From positions 59,798,616 to 59,862,615 of the forward strand of contig CM036756.1 of NCBI GenBank assembly GCA_020796225.1: DNA of 64,000 nucleotides, in the 5' to 3' direction. Within the stretch, counting starts at the first letter, position 1. Every line of letters starts with the position of its first letter. The stretch comes from Arion vulgaris (Eukaryota; Mollusca; Gastropoda; Stylommatophora; Arionidae). Shown piece by piece: positions 41,106 to 52,310 of the stretch. The notes under the pieces are model-generated. The model saw nothing but the letters and a program-made list of their open reading frames with translations. It was not told the DNA's origin and did no database searches. Made by a program: the position numbers and the translations under genes.

Positions 41106-42440
41106 ACATCTCCTGATTTTGCTTTGAGAATGCACATTCTTTTATATAATTTCATCAAAATGCTTTCTGATGTCTTCGTAAATACCTCTTGTATTTCCCG
41201 GTTCAACGTCGAATACTTATTTCATAATTACTGCCAGACGTCAGTTGCGCACTATCTGGTTATTTTTTGTTCTATACTTCTTGCAGATCTAAATGCGGGA
41301 AGTGATTTGTCACCGGGATCCGTTTTCAATTTATGTATGTCATTTATTTATGCTGCTATAGCTGGTTCAAGATCTTTTATATTTGCAGCAGACCAATCAG
41401 AGCTTTGTCTATCATGAATGCCAAAGGTGGCTTTAGTCGAGTTGTAGAACAGGTCACGGATGTAGAGCCATTTTGTTTCCTCTCCACCTTATGGTGTACT
41501 TTGAAGACTGTTTCCTTATGTCCAAAGGTATTCCACTATTTCTAGTTGAGTGTTATTTTCTTTGTCAGTGCGTGGACATTCTTTCCTCCTCGGGTGGTGG
41601 GGTGTTTTTAGTTTCAGTCTAAAGTTGCTGCTTACCAGTGAGAGGTCGGTGTCAAAGTTGACACTATGGTATCTACGAGTGATGAGCACATTTGAAGAAA
41701 GTTGGTCTTGTTATAATACTGTCTAGTCGATGCCATCTATATAATTTGAGTGTTTCCAGAACACCTTGTAGCATGGCTTTCTATAACAACATGAGTTTGT
41801 GATACAGAGTCGGTTACAGTTGCATGTCTTCAGTAGTCATGGTCTATTTTCATTTATTTTTACAGTAGCATATATTCCAATGCAGGATGGCCAACAGCTG
41901 TGCTAAATGCCAACTCTTAGAAAAAACAGACTAGGTAATTATAATTTTTATGCGTTCCAGGCACTGTAGACTCAACAGACGCTTACATAAGCGAGGAATA
42001 AGTCAAACAGGGAATGGCAAGAATTGACAAGATACGAATCATCAGAAGATCCATGTTCCCTCGAAACAGTGGTCCCACCAAATTTGCCAGCTCTAGGCAA
42101 GAATCGTTGGGAAAGATGCAATGTGTCGTGATGACACAAGGGAAGATTGCAGTAAACTCCGTATCAGAGGCTAACTGCATATACATCTATTGGGTAAGGT
42201 TGACCGACCGCATATCCTAAAATTGCGTTCTTCTGCCAAACGAAACTGCCTTCCCTGGAAATATCGGGCAAGGTACTATTGAACTGAAAAACTAACATTC
42301 TCGGAAGAACTGCGGCTGGTGATATCAACGAGATAAACAAATTTAAGTTGTGCTGATAGCAATTAATGAAACAACCCTCTGGATCATCTGTTTGCAGCCC
42401 CAGTCCAGAGTTTCCCAGGGCCAGGGAAAATGCAGAGTAA
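41106..42440. other. No recognised gene
   Basis: Several frames of 60-95 codons occur (for example 41,106-41,417, plus; 42,164-42,589, minus, with 42,343-42,633) without recognisable motifs. The 42,164-42,589 frame (141 codons) has a balanced composition but shows no homology to anything in the window. Confidence 0.4.
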
Positions 42441-43120
42441 AAATTGCAAATTGCCAAGTGCTGACACGCGTTTCGATAAGACTGGGAATGTTCCTGTTCC
42501 GGAATAAACTCACAGTGGCTGAAAAGTATGACCGGCAGTGTAAAGGTTTGACAGGTCGTCCAAATCCAAACATTTGCAAAGGATAACACTTTTCACGGTG
42601 ACCTATACGAACGGATGCCGTAGCGCACGACAAGCTTATGTGTCCCTAATGGCTAAAAATGTTCCTAGTCCGGAACGACTTCATATAGTCAGAAATGGCG
42701 CATAGTATAGACATACACTTAGGAGAAGAACATAAAGCCCAAATTACCGGCCAAAAATATTATCGTTAAATAAAATGAATACACGAAGCAGCCGGCAAGT
42801 GACCGTTCCAATGACCAATCCTAGAAGAGTTGTAAATGTTCCTATACCGGAATGACTCTACCCAGGCAGAAAATTTTGCAAAGTTGTAAATGCTTTTTTG
42901 CGTAGACTCAAGCCAAAATAAACGACATTAAAAAGAATGTTTATCATTCGATGCAAAAGAAACGCCGCACGTTGCGTCAAAAAGGCTGCAAAGTACAAAA
43001 GGCTCTTTGGTGTAGATCCAAGCTCAAATATACGACGATAAACAGATCATTAAAGAGAATTGTACAGCGAATGGAAGGAAAGTGTTTGACTGTCAGCAAG
43101 ACCGAATCGAACGTGTCCTT
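42441..43120. repeat. Degenerate long-period repeat (about 170-180 bp)
   Basis: The phrase TGTTCC-(3-4)-CCGGAA recurs at about 42,490, 42,660 and 42,838, each followed by CTCA/CTTCA and AAAAT/AAAGT phrases. 'gtagaYYcaagc' recurs at 42,904 and 43,014. The pattern is a heavily diverged tandem array. Confidence 0.45.
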
Positions 43121-43529
43121 GGCCGAAAACGTCTGTTTCGGATGAGCTCGTCCTACATTAGTAAGGGCGTAACTAGGACACACTTTTCTAATCGTTCTTG
43201 GCAAAGACTGTTTATATATCACAATAAGAATGATCAAAATTATCGAGAAGAACGATCGAAAAAAAAAATGTCAAACAGCTTTTTGCCAGTGTAACAGGTG
43301 GAACGGAACATACACAGAAGCATATCATGTAAATCTAATCTCTATCTTGGACGAGAAGTGAGACAACATGTGGTCACACCCAGTGGACCTGAGAACTTAG
43401 CGTTGTGGAAACCTAACAGATCTCAAGCTGCCAGTCGAGATTTTGGCCCCATAGATTATGCGTATAACAAGAGTTCGTCAAAGTAGAGTTACCTCACAAT
43501 AATCGTAAACCTAGCATCGACTTCTTTTC

Positions 43530-43850
43530 TTTTGTCCTTCTCTGCTTTTTTCCCGTTGGGCGTAGCGTAACAGGTTGAACTAATTATCGGTTTCCGAGAT
43601 CGTGCATGCTCGGTCGCTTGATGTGCTGTGGTATTGTGGAGTTTTAAAATGTCTGTAACGCCATCAATCCATCTTTTTTCTTGGTCTGAATAATTTCTCT
43701 TGATGATTCCATTTTTAGGTTGTACGCTCTTGCAACTTGTGTATTCAGGTTCATTCTCACCAAGTGGCCATTTGAATCTCTGTTTTTCAATGAATCTAAC
43801 TATCGGTGTTGTTCCAACGGTTCTTCTAATTTCTTATATGGTCTCTTCTT
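43530..43850 (-). pseudogene. LINE-8 C-terminal region, uninterrupted frame
   Basis: The minus strand has a stop-free frame (no ATG) reading RRTVGTTPIVRFIEKQRFKW, LGENEPEYTSCKSVQ, NYSDQEKRWIDGVTDILKLH and SRKPIISSTCYATPNGKK. It is the C-terminal region of a non-LTR retrotransposon polyprotein (xKQRxKWxxH... GxPxKRWxDxVxDDL in relatives). Here HLxR is replaced by LGEN. Fragments of the same family lie at 17,870 and 19,785. Confidence 0.75.
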
Positions 43851-44069
43851 TACTTCGAAGTTACGATTTACTTAAATCATTAACATATTAGAACTATTTC
43901 AAACTGTCTTTTCTATTCGTCAGCTTCGAACTACTTTCAACAAAACACCTAGCACTTACCGCTATACATTTCCAATCTAAATAATGTTTTAAAGCTAAGA
44001 ATGGACTTCATTTACATCTGGTATATTCATATGGCTCTGTATCTTCACCCAGAAATGACGCTCTACTTT

Positions 44070-44215
44070 CCAGAGACTATGTCTTAGTTCCAGCAACAAT
44101 CATGGGGATATCCAGAAAAAATACTCCATGAAGCGAACGACGCAGTCCGAATTCGAACTCACGATCTTCAGACCGCAAAGAAAACTACTTGACCACTTCG
44201 CCCACGAATACACAC
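44070..44215 (-). mobile_element. tRNA-related SINE fragment
   Basis: The minus strand reads GGCGAAGTGGTCAAGTAGTT (A-box-like) and GATCGTGAGTTCGAATTCGG (B-box and T-loop). It resembles a tRNA-derived SINE head; downstream body unknown. Confidence 0.5.
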
Positions 44216-44389
44216 CTCTCTGGCGCTTAGGGCAACAACAAATGCACACAATTCTTCTCTATTCTTAACCGCACTGTACTGTGTTCCAACTGTAATTCTT
44301 CATTTCTTTCAGTTCTTGTTCTGTTGTCTTTTCCTTCTCATGTTTCGTTTCTCTGGTCTTTCAATTTCTTCGTCAAAGAATACATACCA

Positions 44390-44565
44390 TCTTGTTTCTC
44401 TAGTCTTAGTTTATTCCTTTCGTGCCAAAGAGGTACATAGGCGGCATCTTGTTTCTCAGCCTTAGTTTATTCCTTTCGTGCCAAAGGGTACATAGTGGTA
44501 TCTTGTTTCTCCATTAGTTTATTCTGTTCGTGTCAAAGGCGCCATAGGCGGAATTCTTGTTTCTA
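44390..44565. repeat. Minisatellite, about 60 bp, three units
   Basis: TCTTGTTTCTCTAGTCTTAG and TTTATTCCTTTCGTGCCAAA recur at about 44,390, 44,450 and 44,500, with decay in the last unit. Confidence 0.75.
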
Positions 44566-44974
44566 GATGTTCTCAGTGAACAATTACAAAACACATACTT
44601 ACACATACTACTCATGTACTTTTAAAACTAACAGACACAAATTGTTTCGAAAAGAGAAACTATTTTGTCCTACTTAACCTTTTTTTCTCATAACACGTCC
44701 ATACATTTCTGTATTACTACATTTCTTATCTAAAAACAGCACTTAGATTATTCTTGGAATAACCAATACCTACCCATTTCCACTTCATATCAATTATCAC
44801 ATAGATTTGACAACTAACGACACCATTAGTTTAAATTATCTATGAATTACCAAGAGAGATATAAGCAATACTATTTACTAATAATAGAAAGTATAGCGAT
44901 ACCACTAAAATTCATTCACTATGAGTGACTATAATACATATCAATGTAGCCATGGAAATGTGATTTATAAGACT

Positions 44975-46000
44975 ATCAGCAATCATTCATCCATCGTCTG
45001 CTATAATATTAACATTCATTTATTTATCGTCTGCTACAATATCAGCAATCATTCATCCATAGTCTGCTACTATATCAGCAATATTTCATCCATAGTCTGC
45101 TACAATATAAACAATCATTCATCCATCGTCTGCTATAATATCAGCAATCATTTGTCCATCGTCTGCTACAATATCAACAATCATTCATCCATCGTCTGCT
45201 AAAATATCAGCAATCTTTCATCCATCGTCTGCTACAATATAAACAATCATTCATCCATCGTCTGCTACAATATCATCAGTCATTAATCCATCGTCTGCTA
45301 CAATATCAGCAATCTTTCACCCATCGTCTGCTACAATATAAACAATCATTCATCCATCGTCTGCTACAATATCAGCAGTCATTAATCCATCGCCTGCTAC
45401 AATATCAGCATTCTTTTATTCATCGCTTACTAAAATATCAGCAATCATTCATCTATCGTCAAAATATCAGCAATATTTCGTCTCTACATATCAGTCATTC
45501 ATCATCGTCTGCTCAATATCAGCAATCATTCATCACCTGTACAATATCTATCATTTATCATCGTCTGTACAATATCAGCAACATTATCCATCGTCTGCTA
45601 CAATATAAACAATCTTTCGTCCACCGCCTGCTACAATATAAACATCTTTATCCATCGTCTGTCAATATCAGCAATCATCCACCGTCGCTACATATAAACA
45701 ATCTTTCATCTACCGGCTGATACAATATAAACATTCATTTATCCATCGTGCTAAAACGCAATTTTTAGCTCAATATCAGCAATGATTTATCCATCGTCTG
45801 CTACAATATCAATATACAATCGTTGCTACAATATCACGATTATCATCGTCTGCTACAATATAAACATCTTCATTCGTGCATATAAACATTCTTTCATCGT
45901 CTACTACAATATAAGCAATCTTTCATCCATCGTCTGCTATAATATCAGCATTCTTTCATCAATCGTCTGCTATAATATCACCAATCATTTATAAATCGCC
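44975..46000. repeat. 33-bp minisatellite, about 30 units
   Basis: TCATCCATCGTCTGCTACAA then TATCAGCAATCAT. Units are regular to about 45,440, then between 45,440 and 45,930 many units lose 1-6 bases, then recover. Frames such as 44,921-45,202 (NINNHSSIVCY repeats) are incidental because 33 is a multiple of three. Confidence 0.92.
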
Positions 46001-46289
46001 ACCATATAGTCACGTACATATACATGTGTCTGTATAACGATTGGTTCTTTGCTGTTTATTATTCCTGAAATATCTTAATGTTCCCATATCTCCCCATAAG
46101 TTTCTTAAATAGCTACTGAAACCTCAGTTTGTCATACTTAATTGTTATATTAGGCAGCATATTCCACAGTCATTGAATATTTTTCCCTGAAAGTCAGAGT
46201 TCGGGAAAAAAATTTGAAATCATCGCCGAGTTGTACATGAACGCACGTTCTAAAGTTTCAATTCTTCTTGTTGCGTGAATATTTCTTAT

Positions 46290-46410
46290 ACTTTGCTATA
46301 GTTACACATCAATAAATTAATTTTGGGGACAGTCTTTGTTTTCAAAGTGTACCAAGGATATCAATAATGATACGGTCATCCAGAATTGATTTTGATATTT
46401 GCTGTCGACA
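46290..46410 (+). repeat. Dispersed repeat R2, copy 2
   Basis: Inverted counterpart of 28,195-28,305. Confidence 0.65.
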
Positions 46411-46548
46411 TTTTCAGACTGCTGAGATATCTTTAAGAAAGAGTCTATTGATGTCAAGTGGAGTCACCCAAGAGTTCATAGACTTTTTGTCAGTTTTCCA
46501 ATTTTATTTACAATACTGTTCTATGTGTATAATACTCTTGCGTGTAAT

Positions 46549-46880
46549 AGCCGTCCATCGCAAGCGATGATGACAACAATCTCAGACGTGTACTGTTGCA
46601 CCTCTCTGGTGTGTGCAGAGGTGACTGTAGAGTCCAATCCTAGAAGACTAGAACAGAATCCCCGACCACAGGTGGGGCATACATGATCAAGGTTAGACAT
46701 GTGCGTGTTGTGTGCTCTGTCTTTTCGCGCTGCTCGTTTTCTCTGTGACTCAACAATACGATGATTCTCAGCTATTCGGGTTCCTCTTTGTTGTTACAGC
46801 GCCACATTTGGCGATCTTGCGCAAGGATTCCCAGCACGTATTGTCTATATCGAATCATTTCAGAGACACTTTAAGAGTGA
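46549..46880 (-). pseudogene. LINE-3 3' end, second copy
   Basis: About 320 bp nearly identical to 5,812-6,135. The minus strand includes the zinc-finger-like tail. The similarity stops where TTTAAGAGTG in this copy continues into unrelated sequence, a typical 5'-truncation point. Confidence 0.8.
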
Positions 46881-47058
46881 GATACTCTTGCGTAGACATC
46901 GCCGGGACAACGGATAAAAGGAGGTATAGGAGAAAATGGAGAAAAAAACGGATAAAACAGTTCTCAAAGACATGCGTAGAACTATGTTTGGGTAGGAAGA
47001 AAGGCACAAATCGAATAAAGTCAACATTTAATGTCTCTGCATTATGTGTTCTTGGTCT

Positions 47059-47234
47059 CAGGGCCGTACTGTGTTATGATACAGACAGAGGGCCGCATCA
47101 GGTGGCACAGTAAAGAGGACGACATAAGTAGCGAAATCAAAATCACAACTGAAGATTATTTTAAAGAAAAAACATTTAAGGGGCGGCATTTCGAAGAATT
47201 GCATTATACTGAGAAAATATACCTTACTGACCTG
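47059..47234. mobile_element. M1 MITE copy
   Basis: CAGGGCCGTACTGTGTTATG to CCTTACTGACCTG, flanked by CTTGGTCT (47,051-47,058) and CTTGGCCT (47,235-47,242), 7/8 match. The right terminal inverted repeat is more mutated than in the 4,894 copy. Confidence 0.85.
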
Positions 47235-48214
47235 CTTGGCCTGATAAAAATACTCTTATACACACAACACACAAGCATGCTCACGTATACACATATATAC
47301 ACACACAATCACATCTGTACATGCACATAAGTTCAGGTGAACACACAGACATAAACACACCACAATAGGTAGAAATGCGTAAATAATTCAAATTTAATTA
47401 ATAAGCACGTTTTGAAAATAACCGAAGCAAAAAAAAAAGCCTCCATCAGTGGGACCTAACTTTGCTTTCAATGTTTATAAATTCTAACGATAACAGCATT
47501 GATAGTAAGTTAATGCTGAAACTGTTTCAAACAACAGGGAAAATATCAATATTATCGATACTATTAAAAAGTGCACATATATTGAAGAAATTCCAACCGT
47601 TAAAATAAATGAACCGTTGCCTAAAAACATGTAGCTGACGGTATTATTAAGAAGTTTAAAACAATTCCTAAAAATTATTTTGTAGACAAAACTGTTACGT
47701 CACGTCTCAGACGTCTAGAACGTGTTTAAAATTAAATGAGAGCATAAGAAATCATTTAACGTAATGACAAAGAAAATATTTAAATAATCTTTAGCTAACG
47801 TCAATCGTCTTATACATAAATAAAACGCGTACAAAATGTAAAAAAAAAACACCAAAAAAAACCAACAGGAAATAAAGATAGAAGAGAAAGAAATTTGTAT
47901 CAAATCTGAAGTCTTTCTTATTTCTTGCTGACTTGTTTGAAAATGGACGTTTGGATTCCGTAAGTTAGGCAGAACATAAAACATGAGACCAATTCCTGAA
48001 TGAATTATATCTAAGATGATGGGTTTGGTGACTTTCGTTATGGAAATGGTCTAGTCTGGAAACGATGTCTGCTTTGCAATATTAGATATCCAATTCACTC
48101 ATTTTCCATGCTGTATTTATGTGTGAATATATTTCTTTCGGTTACTGTTTTTGTGTAGTTTTTGCCAACTTCTTTCTATATATAATCTTTCTTTCTTTCT
48201 CGAATCCTATTTGC
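47235..48214. other. No recognised gene
   Basis: CA-rich around 47,265-47,370, otherwise AT-rich. Short frames only (47,715-47,984, minus) without motifs. Confidence 0.45.
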
Positions 48215-48926
48215 CTCACAGCGTCAGGTCAGGAAGAGATTTCTAAAACGGGCCCTAGTATGCGCTTCGTAGATAGTCTCTTTCGTCGCCTCTGTTATCT
48301 CTGAGTCCATCTTTTGCGTGGCCGGCCTTTTGCTTTGTACCCATTGTATCGGAGCCGCATTGCTCTTTGAGGTGCACTGTCTGATGGTAATCTGCTTACG
48401 TGGCCGAACCATTTAATTTGTTGTTTCTTGATGAAGTCTAGTACTGATGTTGTACCCACTTTTTCCTGATGTCTTCATTTCTCAACCGGTCTCTTCTTGT
48501 TACACCCAGCATTCTGCGTAGACCCTTCATCTCTGTTGTGACTAGTTTTCTTCTATCGTTTGTTGTCAGCGTCCAGGTTTGGCACTGGTAACATAATGTG
48601 GGAGAAAGATTGTGTTGAACATTGTTCTTTTTGTGTTCATGGTGACGCGTTTGCATCTTAAAATTGGCGCCATTTGCCCTATCATTTATTTGTTGCATCT
48701 GTGTTGAATTTCATTAGTTATTCTTCCGTTTGCTGAAAAAATGCTCCCCATGTATGTGAAGTCTTTTACCTGATTTTGTGGCGATTGTCGATGGAGATAT
48801 TGGTAGTGCTTTCCTCTCTGGCGAATGTCATTACTTCTGTTTTATCGATGTTTATTCTCATGTTGTATTCGTTACATGCTAACTGGAGTCTGTTGATGTG
48901 TTATTGTAGCTGTTCTTCTGTTGTTG
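48215..48926 (-). pseudogene. LINE-4 C-terminal half
   Basis: Minus strand, in several frames: NIDKTEVMTFARES, then KDFTYMGSIF(S)ANGRITNEIQ (the 'YLGS-D' thumb-type segment), then YQCQTWTLTTNDRRKL, KGLRRMLGVTRRDRLRNEDI, then DFIKKQQIKWFGHVSRLPSD and GRPRKRW. This is the order seen after the reverse transcriptase core of animal non-LTR elements. At least three frame breaks. The upstream end lies in the inverted repeat at 48,849. Confidence 0.85.
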
Positions 48927-49001
48927 ATATGACAACAAAAGAACAGCTACAACAACACATCAACAGACTCGTACATGTAACAATACATCATGAGAATAAA
49001 C

Positions 49002-49002
<1 letters not shown>
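48849..49002. repeat. LINE-derived perfect-looking hairpin
   Basis: The left arm 48,849-48,926 (TGTTTATTCTCATG...CTGTTCTTCTGTTGTTG) is followed, after 4-6 bp, by its reverse complement 48,931-49,002 (...CATGAGAATAAACA), with a 6-7 bp gap in one arm. The inverted arm ends in an (AT)n run. It looks like a 5'-inverted LINE insertion or template-switch product. Confidence 0.85.

Positions 49003-49029
<27 letters not shown>
49003..49029. repeat. (AT)n microsatellite
   Basis: Thirteen or so AT units directly after the hairpin. Confidence 0.95.
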
Positions 49030-49032
<3 letters not shown>

Positions 49033-49242
49033 AATGTATGTATAATTCTGAGTGTAACTATTTCTGTTTGTTTTATCTTTTAGTCTCAATTGTACAATGT
49101 CATCATATATATATATACATATATACCGAATTTCTTTGTATGTTCTTATGACATATCTACAATATGAACGATATCACATCAATACTACACAGTTGCTAAG
49201 CTAAGATTTGTCATTTGGGGTTACACTCTCAAAATTTTACGA

Positions 49243-49335
49243 GGAGCGTCTGGCCAAATTGATTAGTGCGTGGATTTCTATTCGGAATACCCGGGTTCGG
49301 TCTTCGGTAAGATCTAGGAGTTTTTTTAAATTCTG
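49243..49335 (+). mobile_element. tRNA-related SINE fragment
   Basis: GCGTCTGGCCAAATTGATTA then GAATACCCGGGTTCGGTCTT: A-box-like and B-box-like (GGGTTCGGTC) with roughly correct spacing. No clear cloverleaf or body. Confidence 0.45.
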
Positions 49336-49484
49336 TCGGGATATATAAAACACATCCTAGACTGAACAGTATCGCTGTGATTGCATTATCTATGCGATTA
49401 TTAAATTGCTCAGGCTCATGTCCCACCTGTCCCACACCGCCCTAAAAGGAGTATCACAGGCAGTCTTCTTCTTATTATTATTAT

Positions 49485-49735
49485 TCGAATGCTCCATATC
49501 GGCCACTTGTTAACCACTCTGTGTGATTTGTATGTGATCTGAGTCTAAGCGCGACTGTACGTTGTACCAGTTATAAGCCTACTAGTAGGCCAGTATATTT
49601 CTGCGATACATTTTATTTACTATGGTAGCTTCCCTAGACCCTACATCAGTCGCCTCTTATGACATGCATTGTAGGTCGCAGTGGTACTATTCTTTGCTTC
49701 CCTTGAGGACACCAGACCACACGAGCGATCACAGG
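49485..49735 (-). mobile_element. SINE-C copy
   Basis: Minus orientation, nearly full length: GAATGCTCCATATCGGCCAC, TTAACCACTCTGTGTGATTT, ATAAGCCTACTAGTAGGCCA, TAGCTTCCCTAGACCCTACA, CAGTCGCCTCTTATGACATG, CTTTGCTTCCCTTGAGGAC. Confidence 0.88.
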
Positions 49736-49859
49736 CAATAAAACAGTTTATTGTAGCATAATGTGTAATTACAACTCACTGTACAAATAGGGCAGGTTGT
49801 TTCAGTCCGGTCAAGTTTAAACTAATTCATATAGTATATTCTAGAGAACGGTTAAGCGA

Positions 49860-50060
49860 AATGGATTTGGGAGTGCTGTGGCGTTGAGTGATGAGCTCTT
49901 CTCACTCCAAACGTTTTGGGTTTGCTTCCCACTGGGAAAGATCGGATTATGTTTTCAGTGTTCCTTGATCTTAAAATAAATTAGATCAAGTTCATAGTTC
50001 AATTGGAAATGTACCCTAAAACGTAGCCCCGTGTTCAAAAAGCCATTGACAGTGTCAAAT
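49860..50060 (+). mobile_element. SINE-D-related copy
   Basis: A tRNA-like head (GTTGAGTGATGAGCTCTTCT), then GATCTTAAAATAAATTAGAT, CCCTAAAACGTAGCCCCGTG, TTCAAAAAGCCATTGACAGT. More diverged than other SINE-D copies. Confidence 0.55.
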
Positions 50061-50399
50061 ATATATAAAAGTGTGCCGAAAACAGTCGCTTAAAATAAAA
50101 ATAATTACACAAAGATATTAAAATAATTTTTGGACATACACACATCATAATCCTCCAGGAAGACTCTCGCATGGTTGTGTCAGTGTTACAAAGTACGTGC
50201 AATACCGCTGCAATTGTCGTGTATACAAATAAAATTGAAACCCACTTGTGTGACTAAATACATTTGTTTTAAAAGGTTACTAACAACGGTAATAATAAGT
50301 ATACAATCATTATATTAACAAAATGAAGTAAAATAATTCATTTTAAATAGTCACAAAATATGTGAATAACGTGGTATACTTTTGAGTTTGATGTCCCTT
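50061..50399. other. No recognised feature
   Basis: AT-rich without repeats or frames of note. Confidence 0.45.
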
Positions 50400-50735
50400 A
50401 TTCTAAAGACTAAGCTCGTACATAAGTGTAAATACTAAGTACATAAGTGTAACGACATAAGTGTACATAAGTATAAAGTCTAAGTACATAAGTGTGAAGA
50501 CAGAGTTCTGAAGTGTAAAGACTAATTTCCAAAGTGGATAGACTAAATTTCGAAGTGTAAAGACTAAGTAAATAAGTGTAAAGACCGAGTTCTGAAGTGT
50601 AAAGACTAAGTGCTGAAGTGTAAAGATTAAGTGCAGAAGTGTAAAGACTAAGTGCCGAAGTGTAAAAACTAAGTGCCGAAGTGTAAAGACTAAGTACATA
50701 AGTGTAAAGACTAAATACATAAGTGTAAAGAGCAA
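50400..50735. repeat. 21-bp minisatellite, about 16 units
   Basis: ATAAGTGTAAAGACTAAGTAC with variants (CCGAAGTG, CTGAAGTG, AGTGCA). Because 21 is a multiple of three, two minus-strand frames of 129 and 142 codons run through it; not genes. Confidence 0.93.
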
Positions 50736-51049
50736 TTCTATTCCGATACAATGGATAAAAAGCAAAAGGCCATCCATGCAAAATGTGGGCACAGAGAAAA
50801 CAAAGTCGGTGAAAAAAAACTATGTTTATGAAACGCACACAAAAGTGTTGAATAAATATCTGTGTACCCTGACGCTGTGAGATAGAACATGAAACAGAAT
50901 CAGAGAAAACAAGAAAAGTTAACGAAGTAATGTCTCTCTTGGCTGCACGGACATAACTCTTACCAACATTTAATTATCGGAGAAGGTAGAAGAAAATCGT
51001 GTGTTTGCAACTGAATGTGTTGAGATAAATGTTCTACTAAAAATTAGTT

Positions 51050-51290
51050 GAATATCCTTTACAGGACTTTGCGAATCAACCCCAACTTTTTTACGCTGTT
51101 TGTGATTTTCCTAGGCATTATTACGTTCAGTAGTTTGCCATTGCTTTCTGAACGGGTGGAGCCATCGTCCTTTTTGTAAAAATCCACGCGAAACAATTTG
51201 CAACCAAATTATCCGCAGCTTGATTCGAACTCAGAACGGCGGGGTTAATAGACAGAGTCACTATCCCCTAAGCCACAGACGCCACCCCGT
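51050..51290 (-). mobile_element. SINE-E copy
   Basis: About 90% similar to 3,090-3,345 (TTTACAGGACTTTGCGAATC, GGCATTATTACGTTCAGTAG, CCACGCGAAACAATTTGCAA, GGCGTCTGTGGCTTAGGGG in reverse). Confidence 0.75.
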
Positions 51291-51409
51291 TCTCCGCACA
51301 CAAACGTTCTACTACATGGTAATAATCTGAACAGCATCGTTCGTTTCACGAGTGCATATTTTCAGGAGACCTATGGGATTTATACTGGAGCTTTGCGTCC
51401 GAGTGTTGC

Positions 51410-51595
51410 CTGAACCCGCAAGGAGTACAGAGAATAGTAACACTACAATCTACAAGGTGTGTCGTAAGAGACGACTAAGGTAAGGGCCTAGGAAGCTACC
51501 TAGTAAATAAAAAGCATCGCATAAATCGGATGTGTAGGCCTACTTGTAGGCACATACTGGCACAATGTACAATCGTTCTTAGACTGAATTCTTGC
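51410..51595 (+). mobile_element. SINE-C copy, 3'-truncated
   Basis: CTGAACCCGCAAGGAGTACA, GTGTCGTAAGAGACGACTAA, GGAAGCTACCTAGTAAATAA, GCCTACTTGTAGGCACATAC. It stops before the GGTTAACAAGTGG segment. Confidence 0.8.
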
Positions 51596-52077
51596 GGAGA
51601 GAGAACAAGACATATGGAGAAATTTAGTGCAATGAAGTTAATCCTCCCTTCTGCTATAAAACTATTTTATTTCTTCTCTTTTTCCAAAATCTGTCCGTTA
51701 ACATGTGCATATTTTATTTTACGTTTCTTGTTAACGCATTATATTCATTTTTATTTTTCACAAAACTCTGCATTAAATTGGGAGAGGAATGATCTTCTGT
51801 AATTCCTTTAATTTGTTATATCCTTTACCCTTTGAATTTTAAGTGTCACTCATTGCTTCTAATCGGTGGACAATTTTTTATGTATGCATTACATTTGTGG
51901 ACAAAGTTTCAAATACATTTTCTGTCTCTCGTGAGCACATACTGGGCAGTTCTGTTGGCAGTTCGTCTTTTTTACTGATGTCTTGTTATTCTTCAGCTAA
52001 CTAATAGTTTTAGAATGTCTTGCTTACTTGGTGGTTCTCTATCTGCCGGGATTCGCTGGTGTATTGCCGGGGTCTGG
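51596..52077. other. No recognised feature
   Basis: AT-rich. The frame 51,530-51,802 overlaps the SINE and has no motif. Confidence 0.45.
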
Positions 52078-52310
52078 AGGAAGCAAAGAATAGTACCACT
52101 GCAACCTACAAGGCATGTCGTAAGAGGCGACTGATGTAGGAACTAGAGTAGCTACCATAGTAAATAAAAAGCTTCGCAGAATTCGGATGTGCTGACCTAC
52201 TAGTAGGTGCATGCCTGGCACAACGTACAATCGCTCTTAGGCTTAGATCACATACAAATAACACAGAGTGGTTAACAAGTGTTCGATATGGAGCGTTCAA
52301 AAATAAAGAT
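52078..52310 (+). mobile_element. SINE-C at left edge of duplicated segment, copy A
   Basis: AGGAAGCAAAGAATAGTACC, GGCATGTCGTAAGAGGCGAC, AGTAAATAAAAAGCTTCGCA, CTACTAGTAGGTGCATGCCT, CAGAGTGGTTAACAAGTG, GGAGCGTTCAAAAATAAAG. The equivalent SINE stands at the left edge of copy B (60,434). Confidence 0.85.

Noticed and set aside
50403..50838. Two overlapping minus-strand frames of 129 and 142 codons
   Set aside because: Both read the 21-bp minisatellite in different frames.
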